Positions 33,779 through 43,725 of a DNA stretch of 64,000 bases are shown here, piece after piece. Origin of the DNA: Cercis canadensis (Eukaryota; Streptophyta; Magnoliopsida; Fabales; Fabaceae); the NCBI GenBank assembly GCA_003255065.1, contig QAOA01008633.1, positions 79,647 through 143,646 on the forward strand, given 5' to 3'. A model generated the notes under the pieces. That model was not told where the DNA came from, searched no databases, and worked only from the letters and a program-made list of their open reading frames with translations. Numbering within the stretch: position 1 is the first letter of the stretch; each line of letters opens with the position of its first letter. A program made the position numbers and the translations under genes.

Positions 33779-35182
33779 TTAATTACTAGCTAACATAGTC
33801 TCAATCCAGTGTCCAACTGAAGCATAGGAACTTCCACCAGCTATCAATGCCTTTCTACTCTTCACACTCATTTCCTTAACCCTCTTTCTCACCTCATTAT
33901 CATCCTCCATCACACATTTCACTGCCTTTGCTATTTCATTAGCTTCCACAATGGCATCACTGCCAATCCTATAATCCAATCTCAACTCCACAGCCAATCC
34001 TAATTCTTTCACCATCTTGAGAGCATTGAGTTGCTGTTCTGCATATAGTGGCCATGTAACAATAGGCACACCAAACCACAAACTCTCCAAGATTGAATTC
34101 CACCCACAATGAGACACAAATCCTCCCACAGCTTTGTGTGCCAAAACTTCCACTTGTGGGGCCCACTCACATATAAACCCCTTTCCTTTAGTCCTATCCA
34201 GAAACCCCTCAGGCAGTATTGTCTTATAGTCTATGCTTTCAGATTGGTTAGGTGACTTATCTTTTGAAGCAATTCTGATGGACCATAAGAATCTATGCCC
34301 ACTTCTCTCCAACCCCAATGCAATCTCTTTCAATTGGGGCACGCCAAACCAGCCCCTGCTTCCAAAGCATAAGAACACCACAGATGATGGTGGTTGGTCA
34401 TCAAGCCATTTCATGATCTCATCATGCTGGCCTTGATTATTAGACTGCATACTGTTCTGATTCTTGTGGTTAATCAAGGGTCCCACAGTGTAAATAGGAG
34501 GTAAATTATCAGTTGAAAGTGAGCTAACAGCATGTGATTCCAAATCTAGAAAAGTGTTTACTAGAATACCTTTAGTTTCTTTGAACCTTCTGCTAAGATT
34601 GACAAAGGAAATGTATCCACCTTCCTTGTTGAACGCAAAACTAGGCAAGACATTTGCAGGAACTGGGTTGATGTAGCCAGGGATGATTGATTCGGATTCT
34701 GATTCCTCAAACTCTCTTCCCACTCGATCATGCCGATGGGGAAGGTAAAGCATTAACCCTAGAGCAGCTGCATTGCTTGTGAAGAATAAATAAGATGGCA
34801 CCCCTAATTCACTGGCCACATCAATCATGGAAGTGCAAAAGAAACCAATGACCAAGCCAAGGAATTTTGGTGAATTGGGTAATACATCCTTGACTATGGC
34901 ATCTTTGACACAAGTTTTATGAGACGCTATGAAATCAGTTCTATATTTTTCACTAGACTTGGACATAAGCTCTATTGGTGGAGGCTCTACATGGGGTAGT
35001 TCAATGAAGCATATATTGGTATTGGAGGCAAGCTTGGTGATGCCCTCTTTGCCTTGTTTCATGACAAGAACAATAATTGACAATTGTTCATTTCTTTCGA
35101 GTAAAAGATTTGCAAACTCAATTGTTGAAACGAGGTGGCCAATTTCAGGAGCTGGGATAAAGACTAGCCCTGCTTTCTTCAT
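33779..35182 (-). CDS. UDP-glycosyltransferase UGT-C (UGT71-like), catalytic Asp replaced
   Basis: Full-length intronless frame of 467 aa from ATG 35182 (MKKAGLVFIPAPEIGHLV). His16 is kept, but the Gly three residues before it is Glu (PEIGH instead of PGIGH). The Asp expected at residue 113 is Gly: the protein reads LVIGFFCTSMID, with codon GGT at 34844-34846 where all paralogues have GAT. In plant UGTs this Asp pairs with the His to activate the acceptor. The PSPG box is complete (WAPQVEV...HCGWNS...YAEQQ, from residue 340). The C-terminus (VELRLDYRIGSDAIVEANEIAKA) matches the hAT-disrupted pseudogene, whereas the centre (PNQSESIDYKTILPEGFLDR) matches D/E/G. It may bind UDP-sugar but have weak or altered activity. 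TATA box ~195 bp upstream. Confidence 0.92.
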   Translation of the reverse strand: MKKAGLVFIPAPEIGHLVSTIEFANLLLERNEQLSIIVLVMKQGKEGITKLASNTNICFIELPHVEPPPIELMSKSSEKYRTDFIASHKTCVKDAIVKDVLPNSPKFLGLVIGFFCTSMIDVASELGVPSYLFFTSNAAALGLMLYLPHRHDRVGREFEESESESIIPGYINPVPANVLPSFAFNKEGGYISFVNLSRRFKETKGILVNTFLDLESHAVSSLSTDNLPPIYTVGPLINHKNQNSMQSNNQGQHDEIMKWLDDQPPSSVVFLCFGSRGWFGVPQLKEIALGLERSGHRFLWSIRIASKDKSPNQSESIDYKTILPEGFLDRTKGKGFICEWAPQVEVLAHKAVGGFVSHCGWNSILESLWFGVPIVTWPLYAEQQLNALKMVKELGLAVELRLDYRIGSDAIVEANEIAKAVKCVMEDDNEVRKRVKEMSVKSRKALIAGGSSYASVGHWIETMLASN

Positions 35183-35373
35183 TTTTCTACTTGATCTTCC
35201 AATTTCTCCTAGAACCTGCAACAAGAAGAGTAAATCTATGTGAGTTGAGCAAAGCTATAACGAGCCTCTCCGATGGTCAAGTCAGTGACAAATTAGAGAT
35301 AGATAGGTAATGGGAGAGAGTAGAGACTCTAAGCGAATGGGTGATACTGCCTCTTCCAAATAGGCCTCACTGA

Positions 35374-35381
35374 CTATATAG
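35374..35381 (-). promoter_or_regulatory. TATA box of UGT-C
   Basis: CTATATAG on the minus strand, ~195 bp before ATG 35182, in the block shared with UGT-B and UGT-D. Confidence 0.55.
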
Positions 35382-35920
35382 AATTGAAAACTTTCTTGGC
35401 ATCTACGTCACAGAATTAATTAGAAAAATGTAACCCAAGTTGGATAAACATTGGCGTTATTCTTTGAAGTTGTAGAAAGTAGGGGAAAGGATAAGAGTGT
35501 GAAAGAATGCTATATGTGCACGGCTCCTCGTATTTCTTCCACTTTGCTTTTGCCTGATTTGCTTATTTATCTCTAAAGTCATAGAAGATGGTGAAACATT
35601 GTCTTCTGAAGCCCTTGTTCTTTCCTTGAATATATAATTCTATAACCAACACAATGATTATGACTTTTGGGAATAACCAAACACACACAAATAGGACTGT
35701 CTAGCTTGACTCGGTTTGGGCCAGCCACTTCGGCTAGCTGAGCAGGGCCGATTGTTTTTTTCTTTTGAGGTGGCCCAGCTTGGCTCTATGCCCTTTATGA
35801 CAACGTTTTCAAGAAAATGTTGGGCGGCTGACATTTCTTTAAGGTGTAGAAAAATGTAAAGCAAGTTGGATAATTATTGGTTTTGTTCTTTGAAGTTGTA
35901 GAAAGTAGGGGAATGGATAA

Positions 35921-36358
35921 GAGTGTGAAAGCATGCTATATGTGGACGGCTCCTCCTGTTTCTTCCACTTTGCTTTTGGATTTGTTTTATCTCTAAAAGC
36001 ATGTGGACAGATCCTCGTGTTTCTTCCATTTGCCTTTTTGCCTTGTCTGATGTTGGAACCCATTAACTGTTGAAGGATTAGTTACAATATAATATATAAG
36101 AAAGTTCANTTTCTTTTGAGGTGGCCCAGCTTGGCCCTATGCCCTTTATTAAAAATATTAGAGTGTGAAAGCATGCTATATGTGGACGGCTCCTCCTGTT
36201 TCTTCCACTTTGCTTTTGGATTTGTTTTATCTCTAAAAGCATGTGGACAGCTCCTCGTGTTTCTTCCATTTGCCTTTTTGCTTTGTCTGATGTTGGAACC
36301 CATTAACTGTTGAAGGATTAGTTACAATATAATATATAAGAAAGTTCACAATACAAAG
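35921..36358. repeat. ~198-bp direct repeat flanking a single N
   Basis: 35921-36118 and 36161-36358 are near identical (GAGTGTGAAAGCATGCTATA... AAAGTTCA). The N at 36119 follows the first copy directly; 41 bp of unrelated sequence (copy of ~37635-37680) precede the second. Likely a misjoin. Confidence 0.7.
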
Positions 36359-37525
36359 AATAAATCCAAAGAGGCAGCACAACAACTCCACCACGGCTGG
36401 ATCATTGTGACAGGTGAGTTAACCAAACACTAAATCACAAGGACAAATAGGACTGTCAATCGCTCTGGCCAGCAGCCACTTTGGCGGGCTGGGCTGAATT
36501 TTTTGGGCTGACAAATAGTTGGCCCAACTTAGCCCTATGCCCTTCTTAATTTTTTTTTAAATTAAATTGTTTTCTTTTAATAAATTAAATTATATTGTTA
36601 AATAATATAAATAGGCATAATTATATAATGATTTTCTTATGTAAAATTATATTTTTATTATAAAAAATTGACAATATGTATGATATTAAGATTAGATATC
36701 TAAAATCTAGTTTAATATTGCTAAAAAATTATTCAATTGTTTATTAATTTGATTAATAATATAAGATAATATTTATCTTGAAGTTTTATGTTTAGTGCTT
36801 AAATTTGAGTTTTTTTTCATAAAAGATGGAAAAAATAATAAAATAAATTTGGTCCAACCCATGTGGCCTCCAATCCATTTCAGGTGAGCCCTAATAGGCC
36901 TGATTTTATTTCAGTTAGCATTTTAATTTAGAGTTCAGCTCGAACTTTTGGTTTTAGTATCACTCAGTTACAAATTGTTTGATTATTTAATTGTATATTT
37001 TTTAAGTACAAATAACTCTCAATAATCAATAGTACAACTCTAACATTAACATAAGTACTTGAATTTACCTAGTGAAGATGATAAGGATGAGTGAGAATTT
37101 TTCTTTTTAAAAAAAATGTATTAAATTCTAGTAATTGCAGCTACTTCCTGGTATACCAAAACAACATTAACATTGGTGATTCAAAATACAAATTTAGAAA
37201 GAAAAAAAAAATCGTTGTAAACCATTTTTCGCCACTTAGATATAATTAAATTTTGAACTATAAGATCTTAAAATGGCTATTATCTGAAGTGGGCTTAGGG
37301 TCCTTTACAGCTAATGTTTTTCTTCCAAAGTAGATACATTACAGGATTTCTTTTGGATGTTAGATGCTTAACCAAATATATTGAGATTACAGTTAAGGGA
37401 AGATGGCCGGACATATAAAACATTGAGCATCAACCATTTGTGGGAATAACCAAATTGGAGAAAAATCATTCAACTTCATAAGTTAATTGCTAGGTAATAT
37501 AGTCTCAGTGCCCAACTGAAGCACA
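36161..37525. repeat. Segmental duplicate of 45455-46815
   Basis: 1365 bp, nearly base for base the same as 45455-46815 (1361 bp), and more diverged from 52145-53400. It includes a repeat with GGCGGGCTGGGCTGAATTTT at ~36470, resembling the edge of a hAT-like non-autonomous element, and the final bases of pseudogene F at its right end. Confidence 0.85.
37464..37525 (-). pseudogene. 62-bp UGT 3'-end scar
   Basis: Shared 3' UTR plus the last codons, including the same 5-bp deletion (TCTCAGTGCCC instead of TCTCAATCCAGTGCCC) that marks pseudogene F at 46795. The match stops at GCACA, where unrelated sequence begins. It is therefore a breakpoint remnant of a copy of the F region. Confidence 0.75.
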
Positions 37526-38044
37526 ATGATTATGACTTTTGGGAATAACCGAACACACACAAATAGGACTGTCTAGCTTGACTCGGTTTGGGCCAGCCAC
37601 TTCGGCTAGCTGAGCAGGGCCGATTTTGTTTTTCTTTTGAGGTGGCCCAGCTTGGCCCTATGCCCTTTATTAAAAATATTAAATTATTTATTTTGGTAAT
37701 AAAATTATATTTTTAAATAATATGAAGAGACATCATTATATAATAATTTTTTTGACGTAAAATTATATTTTTATGATAACAAATTGACAATAAGTATCGG
37801 GTCACTAGCCTGCAGGGATCCATCCTCCTCATTAAGGAGAAAATGCCCTGCCTTAAATCTGTAAGCATATCATGCTTATGAAAGAAAGGACTAGATATCA
37901 TCAATCATCAATTGCAATAAGGCTGCTCAACTCCACAACAGCTTGATGATAGTGAGTTAATCAAACACTAAATGATAAAGTGTTTTGGGTTATTCCAAGA
38001 AGGATTTGCCACATGCAATGTTTATTTATTTTTTTTTGTTTTGA

Positions 38045-38129
38045 TTTTTTATGGTATTCTCAAGTTTTGTCTAAGATTAATCTTTTNTTTTTTATGGTAT
38101 TCTCAAGCTTTGTCTAAGATTAATCTTTT
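38045..38129. repeat. 42-bp direct repeat flanking a single N
   Basis: 38045-38086 and 38088-38129 differ at one base (AAGTTTTG/AAGCTTTG), with the N at 38087. Confidence 0.8.
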
Positions 38130-39090
38130 AAGGTACAGTCGGGCATTAAAGTAAGATTCTCTTTTAAAAAAATTTACTACATCCACAAAAGCTCGAATTC
38201 AAAACTACTTGATTAAGCGACTAAAGTCTTTCCACTCAAGCCAACATTTGTTAGTCATGCAATATTTATTTTGTAGTCAAACAATTCCGACAAAATAATC
38301 TGTAATTATATATAAGATAAGATTATGGTGGCATCTTCAACATATGCTTACTCTCCCCTCCACAATCAAAGTATTTTTATAGATAAGTGAAAGTGAATAT
38401 AATACATTATTTTGATTACTTAAATCCATGAGCATTTGATGCTTATGAAAGAAGAATTTGATACTATCACAATTGCTTAAATCCGTTAAGGATTCAGGTA
38501 GCTGTGCCATACCATGTAACCAAAATATCTCTTTTAATTCAAGTTCAAGGGGCAAATCAATAGTTGACAACATATATTGATAATTTATCATTGAGGTCAT
38601 GGGGTCCAATTCTCGTTAGTTGTTACAAATGGGTGAATTGAATTTATGGAAGAAAAAAGAGTATCTCAGTTGTATATCCTCTATTTTTTAAGAAAAAAAA
38701 AATCTTCTCTTAATACATAATCAAAGGGAGTAGAACCGTTTTGGAAAAGGACAAAAAGTCAAAAAGAAGCTCAGAAAAAGTTAACCGAACTAAAAAAAAC
38801 AAAAAGAAAATTAAGCAAACAAAATAGCTATGCTTTATTCTTTGAACACAGACCAAATATGACTCAATTTATTGACTACATGTATCAAATGTTTTTTTCC
38901 AAGTTCCCAAAAAAAAACCTGCCAAAGGAAAAATTTACACAACGGGGAACATGCAGTTAAGGGAAGATGGCCGGATATATAAAACATTGAGCATCAACCA
39001 TTTGTGGGAATAACCAATTTTGAACTGCCAATTTTTGTGAGAGTGAAGGGACTGAACCTGTAGTGGAGAAAAATCATTCAACTTCATAAG

Positions 39091-40494
39091 TTAATGGCTA
39101 GCTAATATAGTCTCAATCCAGTGCCCAACTGAAGCATAGGAACTTCCACCAGCTATCAATGCCTTTCTACTCTTCACACTCATATCCTTAACCCTCTTTC
39201 TCACCTCACTATCTTCTTCCATCACACATTTCAAAGCCTTTGCTATCTCATCACCCTTCACAATGTCATCACTGTATCTTCTAGAGTCTAATTTCAACTC
39301 AAAAGCCAATCCCAATTCTTTCACCATCTCAAAAGCATTGATTTGCTGTTCTCCATATAGTGGCCAAGTAACAATGGGCACACCAAACCACAAACTCTCC
39401 AAGATTGAATTCCACCCACAATGGGAGACAAATCCTCCCACAGCTTTGTGTTCCAAAACCTCCACTTGTGGGGCCCACCCACATATAAATCCCTTTCCTT
39501 TAGTCCTATCCAGAAACCCCTCAGGCAGTATTGTCTTGTGGTCTATGTTTTCAGTTTGGTCAGGTGACTTATCTTTTGAAGCAATTCTGATGGACCATAA
39601 GAATCTACGCCCACTTCTCTCCAACCCCAATGCAATCTCTTTCAATTGGGGCACTCCAAAGCAGCCCCTGCTTCCAAAACATAAGAACACCACAGATGAT
39701 GATGGTTGGTCATCAAGCCATTTCATGATCTCATCATGCTGCCCTTCATTATTAGACTGCACACTGTTATTTTTCTTGTGATTAATCAAGGGTCCCACAG
39801 TGTAAATAGGAGGTAAATTATCAGTTGAAAGTGAGCTAACAGCATGTGATTCCAAATCTAGAAAAGTGTTTACTAGAATACCTTTAGTTTCTTTGAACCT
39901 TCTGCCATGATTGACAAAGGAAATGTATCCTCCTTCCTTATTGAACGCAAAATTAGGCAGGACATTTGCAGGAACTGGGTTGATGTAGCCAGGTATGATT
40001 GATTCGGATTCTGATTCCTCAAACTCTCTTCCCACTTGATCATGCCGATGGGGAAGGTAAAGCATGAACCCTAGAAAAGCTGCACTGCATGTGAAGAATA
40101 AATAAGATGGCACCGCTAGTTCACTAGCCACATCAATCATGGAAGTGCAGAACAAATCAACGACCAAGCCAAGGAGTTTTGGTGAATTGGGTAATACATG
40201 CTTGACTATGGCATCTTTGACACAAGTTTTGTGAGACGCTATGAAATCAGTTCTATATTTTAACCCAGACTTGAACCTAAGCTCTATTGGTGGAGGCTCT
40301 ACATGGGGTAGTTCAATGAAGCATATATTGGAATGGGAGGCAAGCTTGGTGATGTTCTCTTTTCCTTGTTTCATGACAAGAACAATAATTGACAATTGTT
40401 CATTTCTTTCGAGTAAAAGATTTGCAAACTCAATTGTTGAAACGAGGTGGCCAATTCCAGGAGATGGGATAAAGACTAGTCCTGCTTTCTTCAT
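39091..40494 (-). CDS. UDP-glycosyltransferase UGT-D (UGT71-like)
   Basis: Intact, intronless, 467 aa from ATG 40494 (MKKAGLVFIPSPGIGHLV). The frame extends upstream in SSR-containing sequence but without an ATG. Catalytic His16 and Asp113 (VVDLFCTSMID) are present. PSPG box residues 340-383 (WAPQVEVLEHKAVGG, HCGWNS at 358-363, ending YGEQ), with Gly instead of Ala before EQ, as in pseudogene F. The C-terminus is FELKLDSRRYSDDIVKGDEIAKA. It is the parent-type copy of truncated F, so D and F are paired members of the 6.7-kb tandem duplication. TATA ~200 bp upstream; a 3' flank of ~150 bp is shared with B, E, G and the hAT-disrupted copy. Confidence 0.94.
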   Translation of the reverse strand: MKKAGLVFIPSPGIGHLVSTIEFANLLLERNEQLSIIVLVMKQGKENITKLASHSNICFIELPHVEPPPIELRFKSGLKYRTDFIASHKTCVKDAIVKHVLPNSPKLLGLVVDLFCTSMIDVASELAVPSYLFFTCSAAFLGFMLYLPHRHDQVGREFEESESESIIPGYINPVPANVLPNFAFNKEGGYISFVNHGRRFKETKGILVNTFLDLESHAVSSLSTDNLPPIYTVGPLINHKKNNSVQSNNEGQHDEIMKWLDDQPSSSVVFLCFGSRGCFGVPQLKEIALGLERSGRRFLWSIRIASKDKSPDQTENIDHKTILPEGFLDRTKGKGFICGWAPQVEVLEHKAVGGFVSHCGWNSILESLWFGVPIVTWPLYGEQQINAFEMVKELGLAFELKLDSRRYSDDIVKGDEIAKALKCVMEEDSEVRKRVKDMSVKSRKALIAGGSSYASVGHWIETILASH

Positions 40495-40693
40495 TTTTCT
40501 ACTTGATGCTTCCAATTTCTTCTAGAACCTGCAACAAGAAGAGTAAATCACTGCGAGTGGTGGCATGAGCAAAGCTATAACGAGCCTCTCCGATGGTCAA
40601 GTCAGTGACAAATTAGAGATAGATAGGTAATGGGAGAGAGTGGAGACTCTAAGCGGATGGGTGATACTGCCTCCTCCAAATAGGCCTCACTGA

Positions 40694-40703
40694 CTATATA
40701 AAA
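40694..40703 (-). promoter_or_regulatory. TATA box of UGT-D
   Basis: The minus strand reads TTTTATATAG, ~200 bp upstream of ATG 40494. It lies within a ~67-bp segment that UGT-E and UGT-G lack. Confidence 0.55.
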
Positions 40704-40709
40704 TTGAAA

Positions 40710-42644
40710 ACTTTCTTGGCATCTACGTAAAGTCTAATAGTTGGTCCTCCACGGCAGAATTAATTAGAAAAATGTAACCCAATTTGGATAAATATTGGTT
40801 TTATTCTTTGAAGTTGTAGAAAGTAGGGGAAAGTATGAGAGTGTGAAAGCATGCTATATGTGGACGGCTCCTCCTGTTTCTTCCACTTTGCTTTCCTGAT
40901 TTGTTTTATCTAGAAGATGGTGAAACATTTCATCCTTTTGTTGGGTTAAACAGAAGAGGGATCACTTTTTAGCATCTTTTCTTTCACATTGACTGATGTT
41001 GAACCCATTAACAGTTGAAGAATTATTTAAAATATAAGATGAGACAATGCTACACCAATTTCACCTTTTTTTTTTTAACATTGTTTTAGTTTTACATTAT
41101 ATTATACTGGAATTAACATAGTTTAATTTTTATTATTTCAATATTTAAATTATACTAAAAAAATTTGAGTAAACCTAATAAAAATTAAATCATATTAACT
41201 GGCATGAAACTAAAACAAAATATAAAAAAAAAAGTTGGGACAAGATATGGTGGTGTAGCATAGTCTCACCCTACAATAGGAAGTTTACAATACAAACACT
41301 AAGTCCAAAGAAGCAGCACAATGGTTATGACTTGCGAGTTAACCAAACACTAAATCAGAAATAGGTTGACTGGTCTGACTGGGTTTGGGCCAACCTCTTT
41401 GGCGGGCTGAGCCAGGCCTTTTTTTTTTTAGCTAGCCCAGGTTGGCCCTATGCCCCTTTTTAAAAAATTAAATTAATTTTTTGTAAATAAAATTATATTG
41501 TTAAATAATATAAATAGACATAATTATATATTAATTTTTTCATGCAAAATTATATTTTTATCATAACAAATTGACAATAAATGTTTATCTAAAATATAGT
41601 TTAAAATTTGCTAAAAATTTATTAATTATTAATTAATAATGTAAGGTAATATTTATTTTAAGACTTTATGTTTAGTTTTTAAAATTTTAGTGTTTTTTTC
41701 TTAAAAAAAAATTTGGACCATCCCATTCTTCTCACAGGTCACTTCGAGCTTAGTCTCAATTTTTTTTGTGCCAACATTTTTATGATGTAACTCAAATTTA
41801 TGGTCGGGTTACTGACCTACTAGGCCGACCTGTTTTAACAGCCTTAATCACAAAGTGGTTCGGTTGAACCAAAAAACGAGAGATATATTAGACAATGTTG
41901 CTCTTGTATTATATGTTGTAAACAATGTTTTGCCACATATATAATTAACTTTTGAATGATAAGATCATAAAATCACTATTATTTGAAGTGGGCTTAGGAT
42001 CTTTTACCTCTAATCTTTTCCTTCCAAAGTAGATACATTATAGGATATCTTTTGGATGCTAGAGGCTTAACCAAACAGATTGAGATATTACCATCATTCA
42101 AGTGTAAGATATATCTAGAGAGGAGAGAAATTGAGCTCTAATTATATGTACAACCAAGGGTATGGAGTGAACACTGTGGCTCTTTGACATGAATATTATA
42201 CTTTACAAATAAATTTATTAATTTATAATAATTTTAAATTTAATTACCTAAATATTACAATTTTAAAAAAATAAAAAATCATAATCAATGTGTGGGAACC
42301 ACTAGATGCGTCAGTGGTTACACTACGTGTCCATGTCGAACACACCAATAACGTCATAGCATGTCCTTTCTTGTTGCCTTTTCTTGTTAAGAATAATAAA
42401 AAAAAAAAAAAGCTGCAATTAGTTAAAATTAGAAGTTAGTAAATTTGACTATAAAATGACATGCCAAATGACTATTGGTATGTCTTATGTGGATATGCCA
42501 CGTGATCATTGGCATATTTGAAAAGTATCTTTTTGTTTTTAATTTTTTAAAAACCGTAATATTTATATAATTAAATTAAAAAATGTGATAAATATGTAAT
42601 TTTGTTACTAAAGTATAATGTAATATTCAGGTCAATCAACATGA
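40710..42644. repeat. Spacer copy 1 (paired with 47936-49489)
   Basis: From ~41065 onward this matches 47937-49489 with small indels. It contains a GC-richer repeat edge (GCTAGCCCAGGTTGGCCCTA at ~41430) and its apparent other end ~41840 (GGCCGACCTGTTTTAACAGCC), probably a ~480-bp hAT-like non-autonomous element. No gene. Confidence 0.7.
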
Positions 42645-43020
42645 AGACACCAGCTGCACTGCTATTTTTAACAATGACTTGAGCTGCGGTGCTGCTTAGA
42701 GATCAAGTTGTCTGAAGATCCCAGATGGTGCAACCCAGGAAGCCCTTCCATCATCATCACCGCCACAAATTTCTGCCCTCCCAACTTCACTCTCCCCAGC
42801 GACAATGGTTGCTGCAGGTACTACCATGCCAACGTTCCTTAAGATCGCTCAGTACTGTGCTAGAATCATCTCCGTCAGCTACCCCCGGTCAGTAAATTTT
42901 CTTACAATTTCTCCGCTATGCAAGGTACCAGAAGCAACGAACTCACTATGGCAGTCAGGGAGGTCGGGAAAGCAGCAAGATGCCTTAGAAAGAAAGGAAG
43001 ATAGAGAAGGATTCTTTTAA
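42645..43020 (+). pseudogene. Alpha-expansin fragment, copy 1
   Basis: The plus strand encodes pieces of the expansin domain-1 region: CTAIFNNDLSCGA, EIK.SEDPRWC, then the NFCPPNFTLPSDNGG block and MPTFLKIAQY...SVSYPR. These match the family motifs TALFNNGLSCG, CxxDPxWC, NFCPPNxxLP.DNGGWCNPP and FDLAMPxFLKIAxYxAGIVPVxYRR. A frameshift or stop follows CGA, and the segment NPPRxHFDLA is deleted here. The typical GIVPV is RIISV. There is no signal-peptide exon or cellulose-binding C-terminal domain. It is a relict of a cell-wall loosening protein gene carried inside the duplicated UGT spacer. The frame stays open to 43018 with unrelated-looking residues. Confidence 0.8.
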
Positions 43021-43725
43021 ATTATTTTAAGGGTTAAAACGGTGCGCTTTTTATAGTGAGTTATTATTGTGCCAACTATGACATGCGGCGTAGAAAATTA
43101 ACCATGATGTCCTCACTTAATATGTCATATGAAATTTTATTTTTTTTATTAATTGGTGCTAATGGAAGATTAATTTAATAGATGAAATAATTATTTAAGA
43201 ACTATAGTAATATTAAATATATATGACGGACTAAAATACGAAAAAATATATTTTACTCAATAATCTTCAATGAAAAAAATATCAAATCTTAGGAGAAAAG
43301 ATAATTCTTTGATTGGCAGAGGCAATGGTTGGTCAAAGATTAAGTGGACCACTACAAATTCAGAAGGGATAAGACAAGAAAAAAAAAAAAATACCAGAGG
43401 AAAATTAAGCAAACCAAATAACTATGCCATAGATATTTTAGTCTTTCAACACACATCAAATATGAATCAATATTGTTGACAACATGTATCAACGGTCTTC
43501 TTAGAATACAAATAAAACTCCGGTAGATTTTCTCCCAAGTTCCTAATAACAACCATCCAAAGGAAGAATTTACACAATGAGGAACATGCAGTTCAGGGAA
43601 GATGGCCGGATATATACAACATTGAGCATCAACCATTTGTGGGAATAACAAATTTTGAACTGTCAATTTTATTGAGAGTGAAGGGACTGAACCTGTAGTG
43701 GAGAAAAATCATTCAACTTCATAGG
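43021..43725. other. Spacer between expansin relict and UGT-E
   Basis: AT-rich, no gene. From ~43580 it is the 3' flank shared by the UGTs (GGAACATGCAGTTCAGGGAA... TGTAGTGGAGAAAAATCATT), probably 3' UTR. Paired with 49890-50414. Confidence 0.55.

Larger units (their letters stand above)
35400..39090. other. Spacer between UGT-C and UGT-D made of duplicated blocks
   Basis: No gene. 36161-37525 is almost identical to 45455-46815 and close to 52145-53400. At 37464-37525 it ends in a short piece of a UGT 3' end. The flanking pieces 35640-35790 and 37524-37680 are copies of one another. Ns at 36119 and 38087. From ~38290 to 39090 the 3' flank of UGT-D resembles that of UGT-C (33170-33778). Confidence 0.6.

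Noticed and set aside
39263-39781. Plus-strand ORF of 172 aa opposite UGT-D (similar ones opposite B, C, E, F, G, H)
   Set aside because: It is the complementary frame of a highly conserved coding region and recurs only because the UGTs are paralogous. No domain, and its codons follow the minus-strand gene.
40495-40545. Possible 5'-UTR intron acceptor (minus strand ACTCTTCTTGTTGCAG) just before the ATG of UGT-B, C and D
   Set aside because: It looks like a splice acceptor and is conserved, but I find no convincing donor between it and the TATA box, and UGT-G has lost the AG. Transcript data would be needed.
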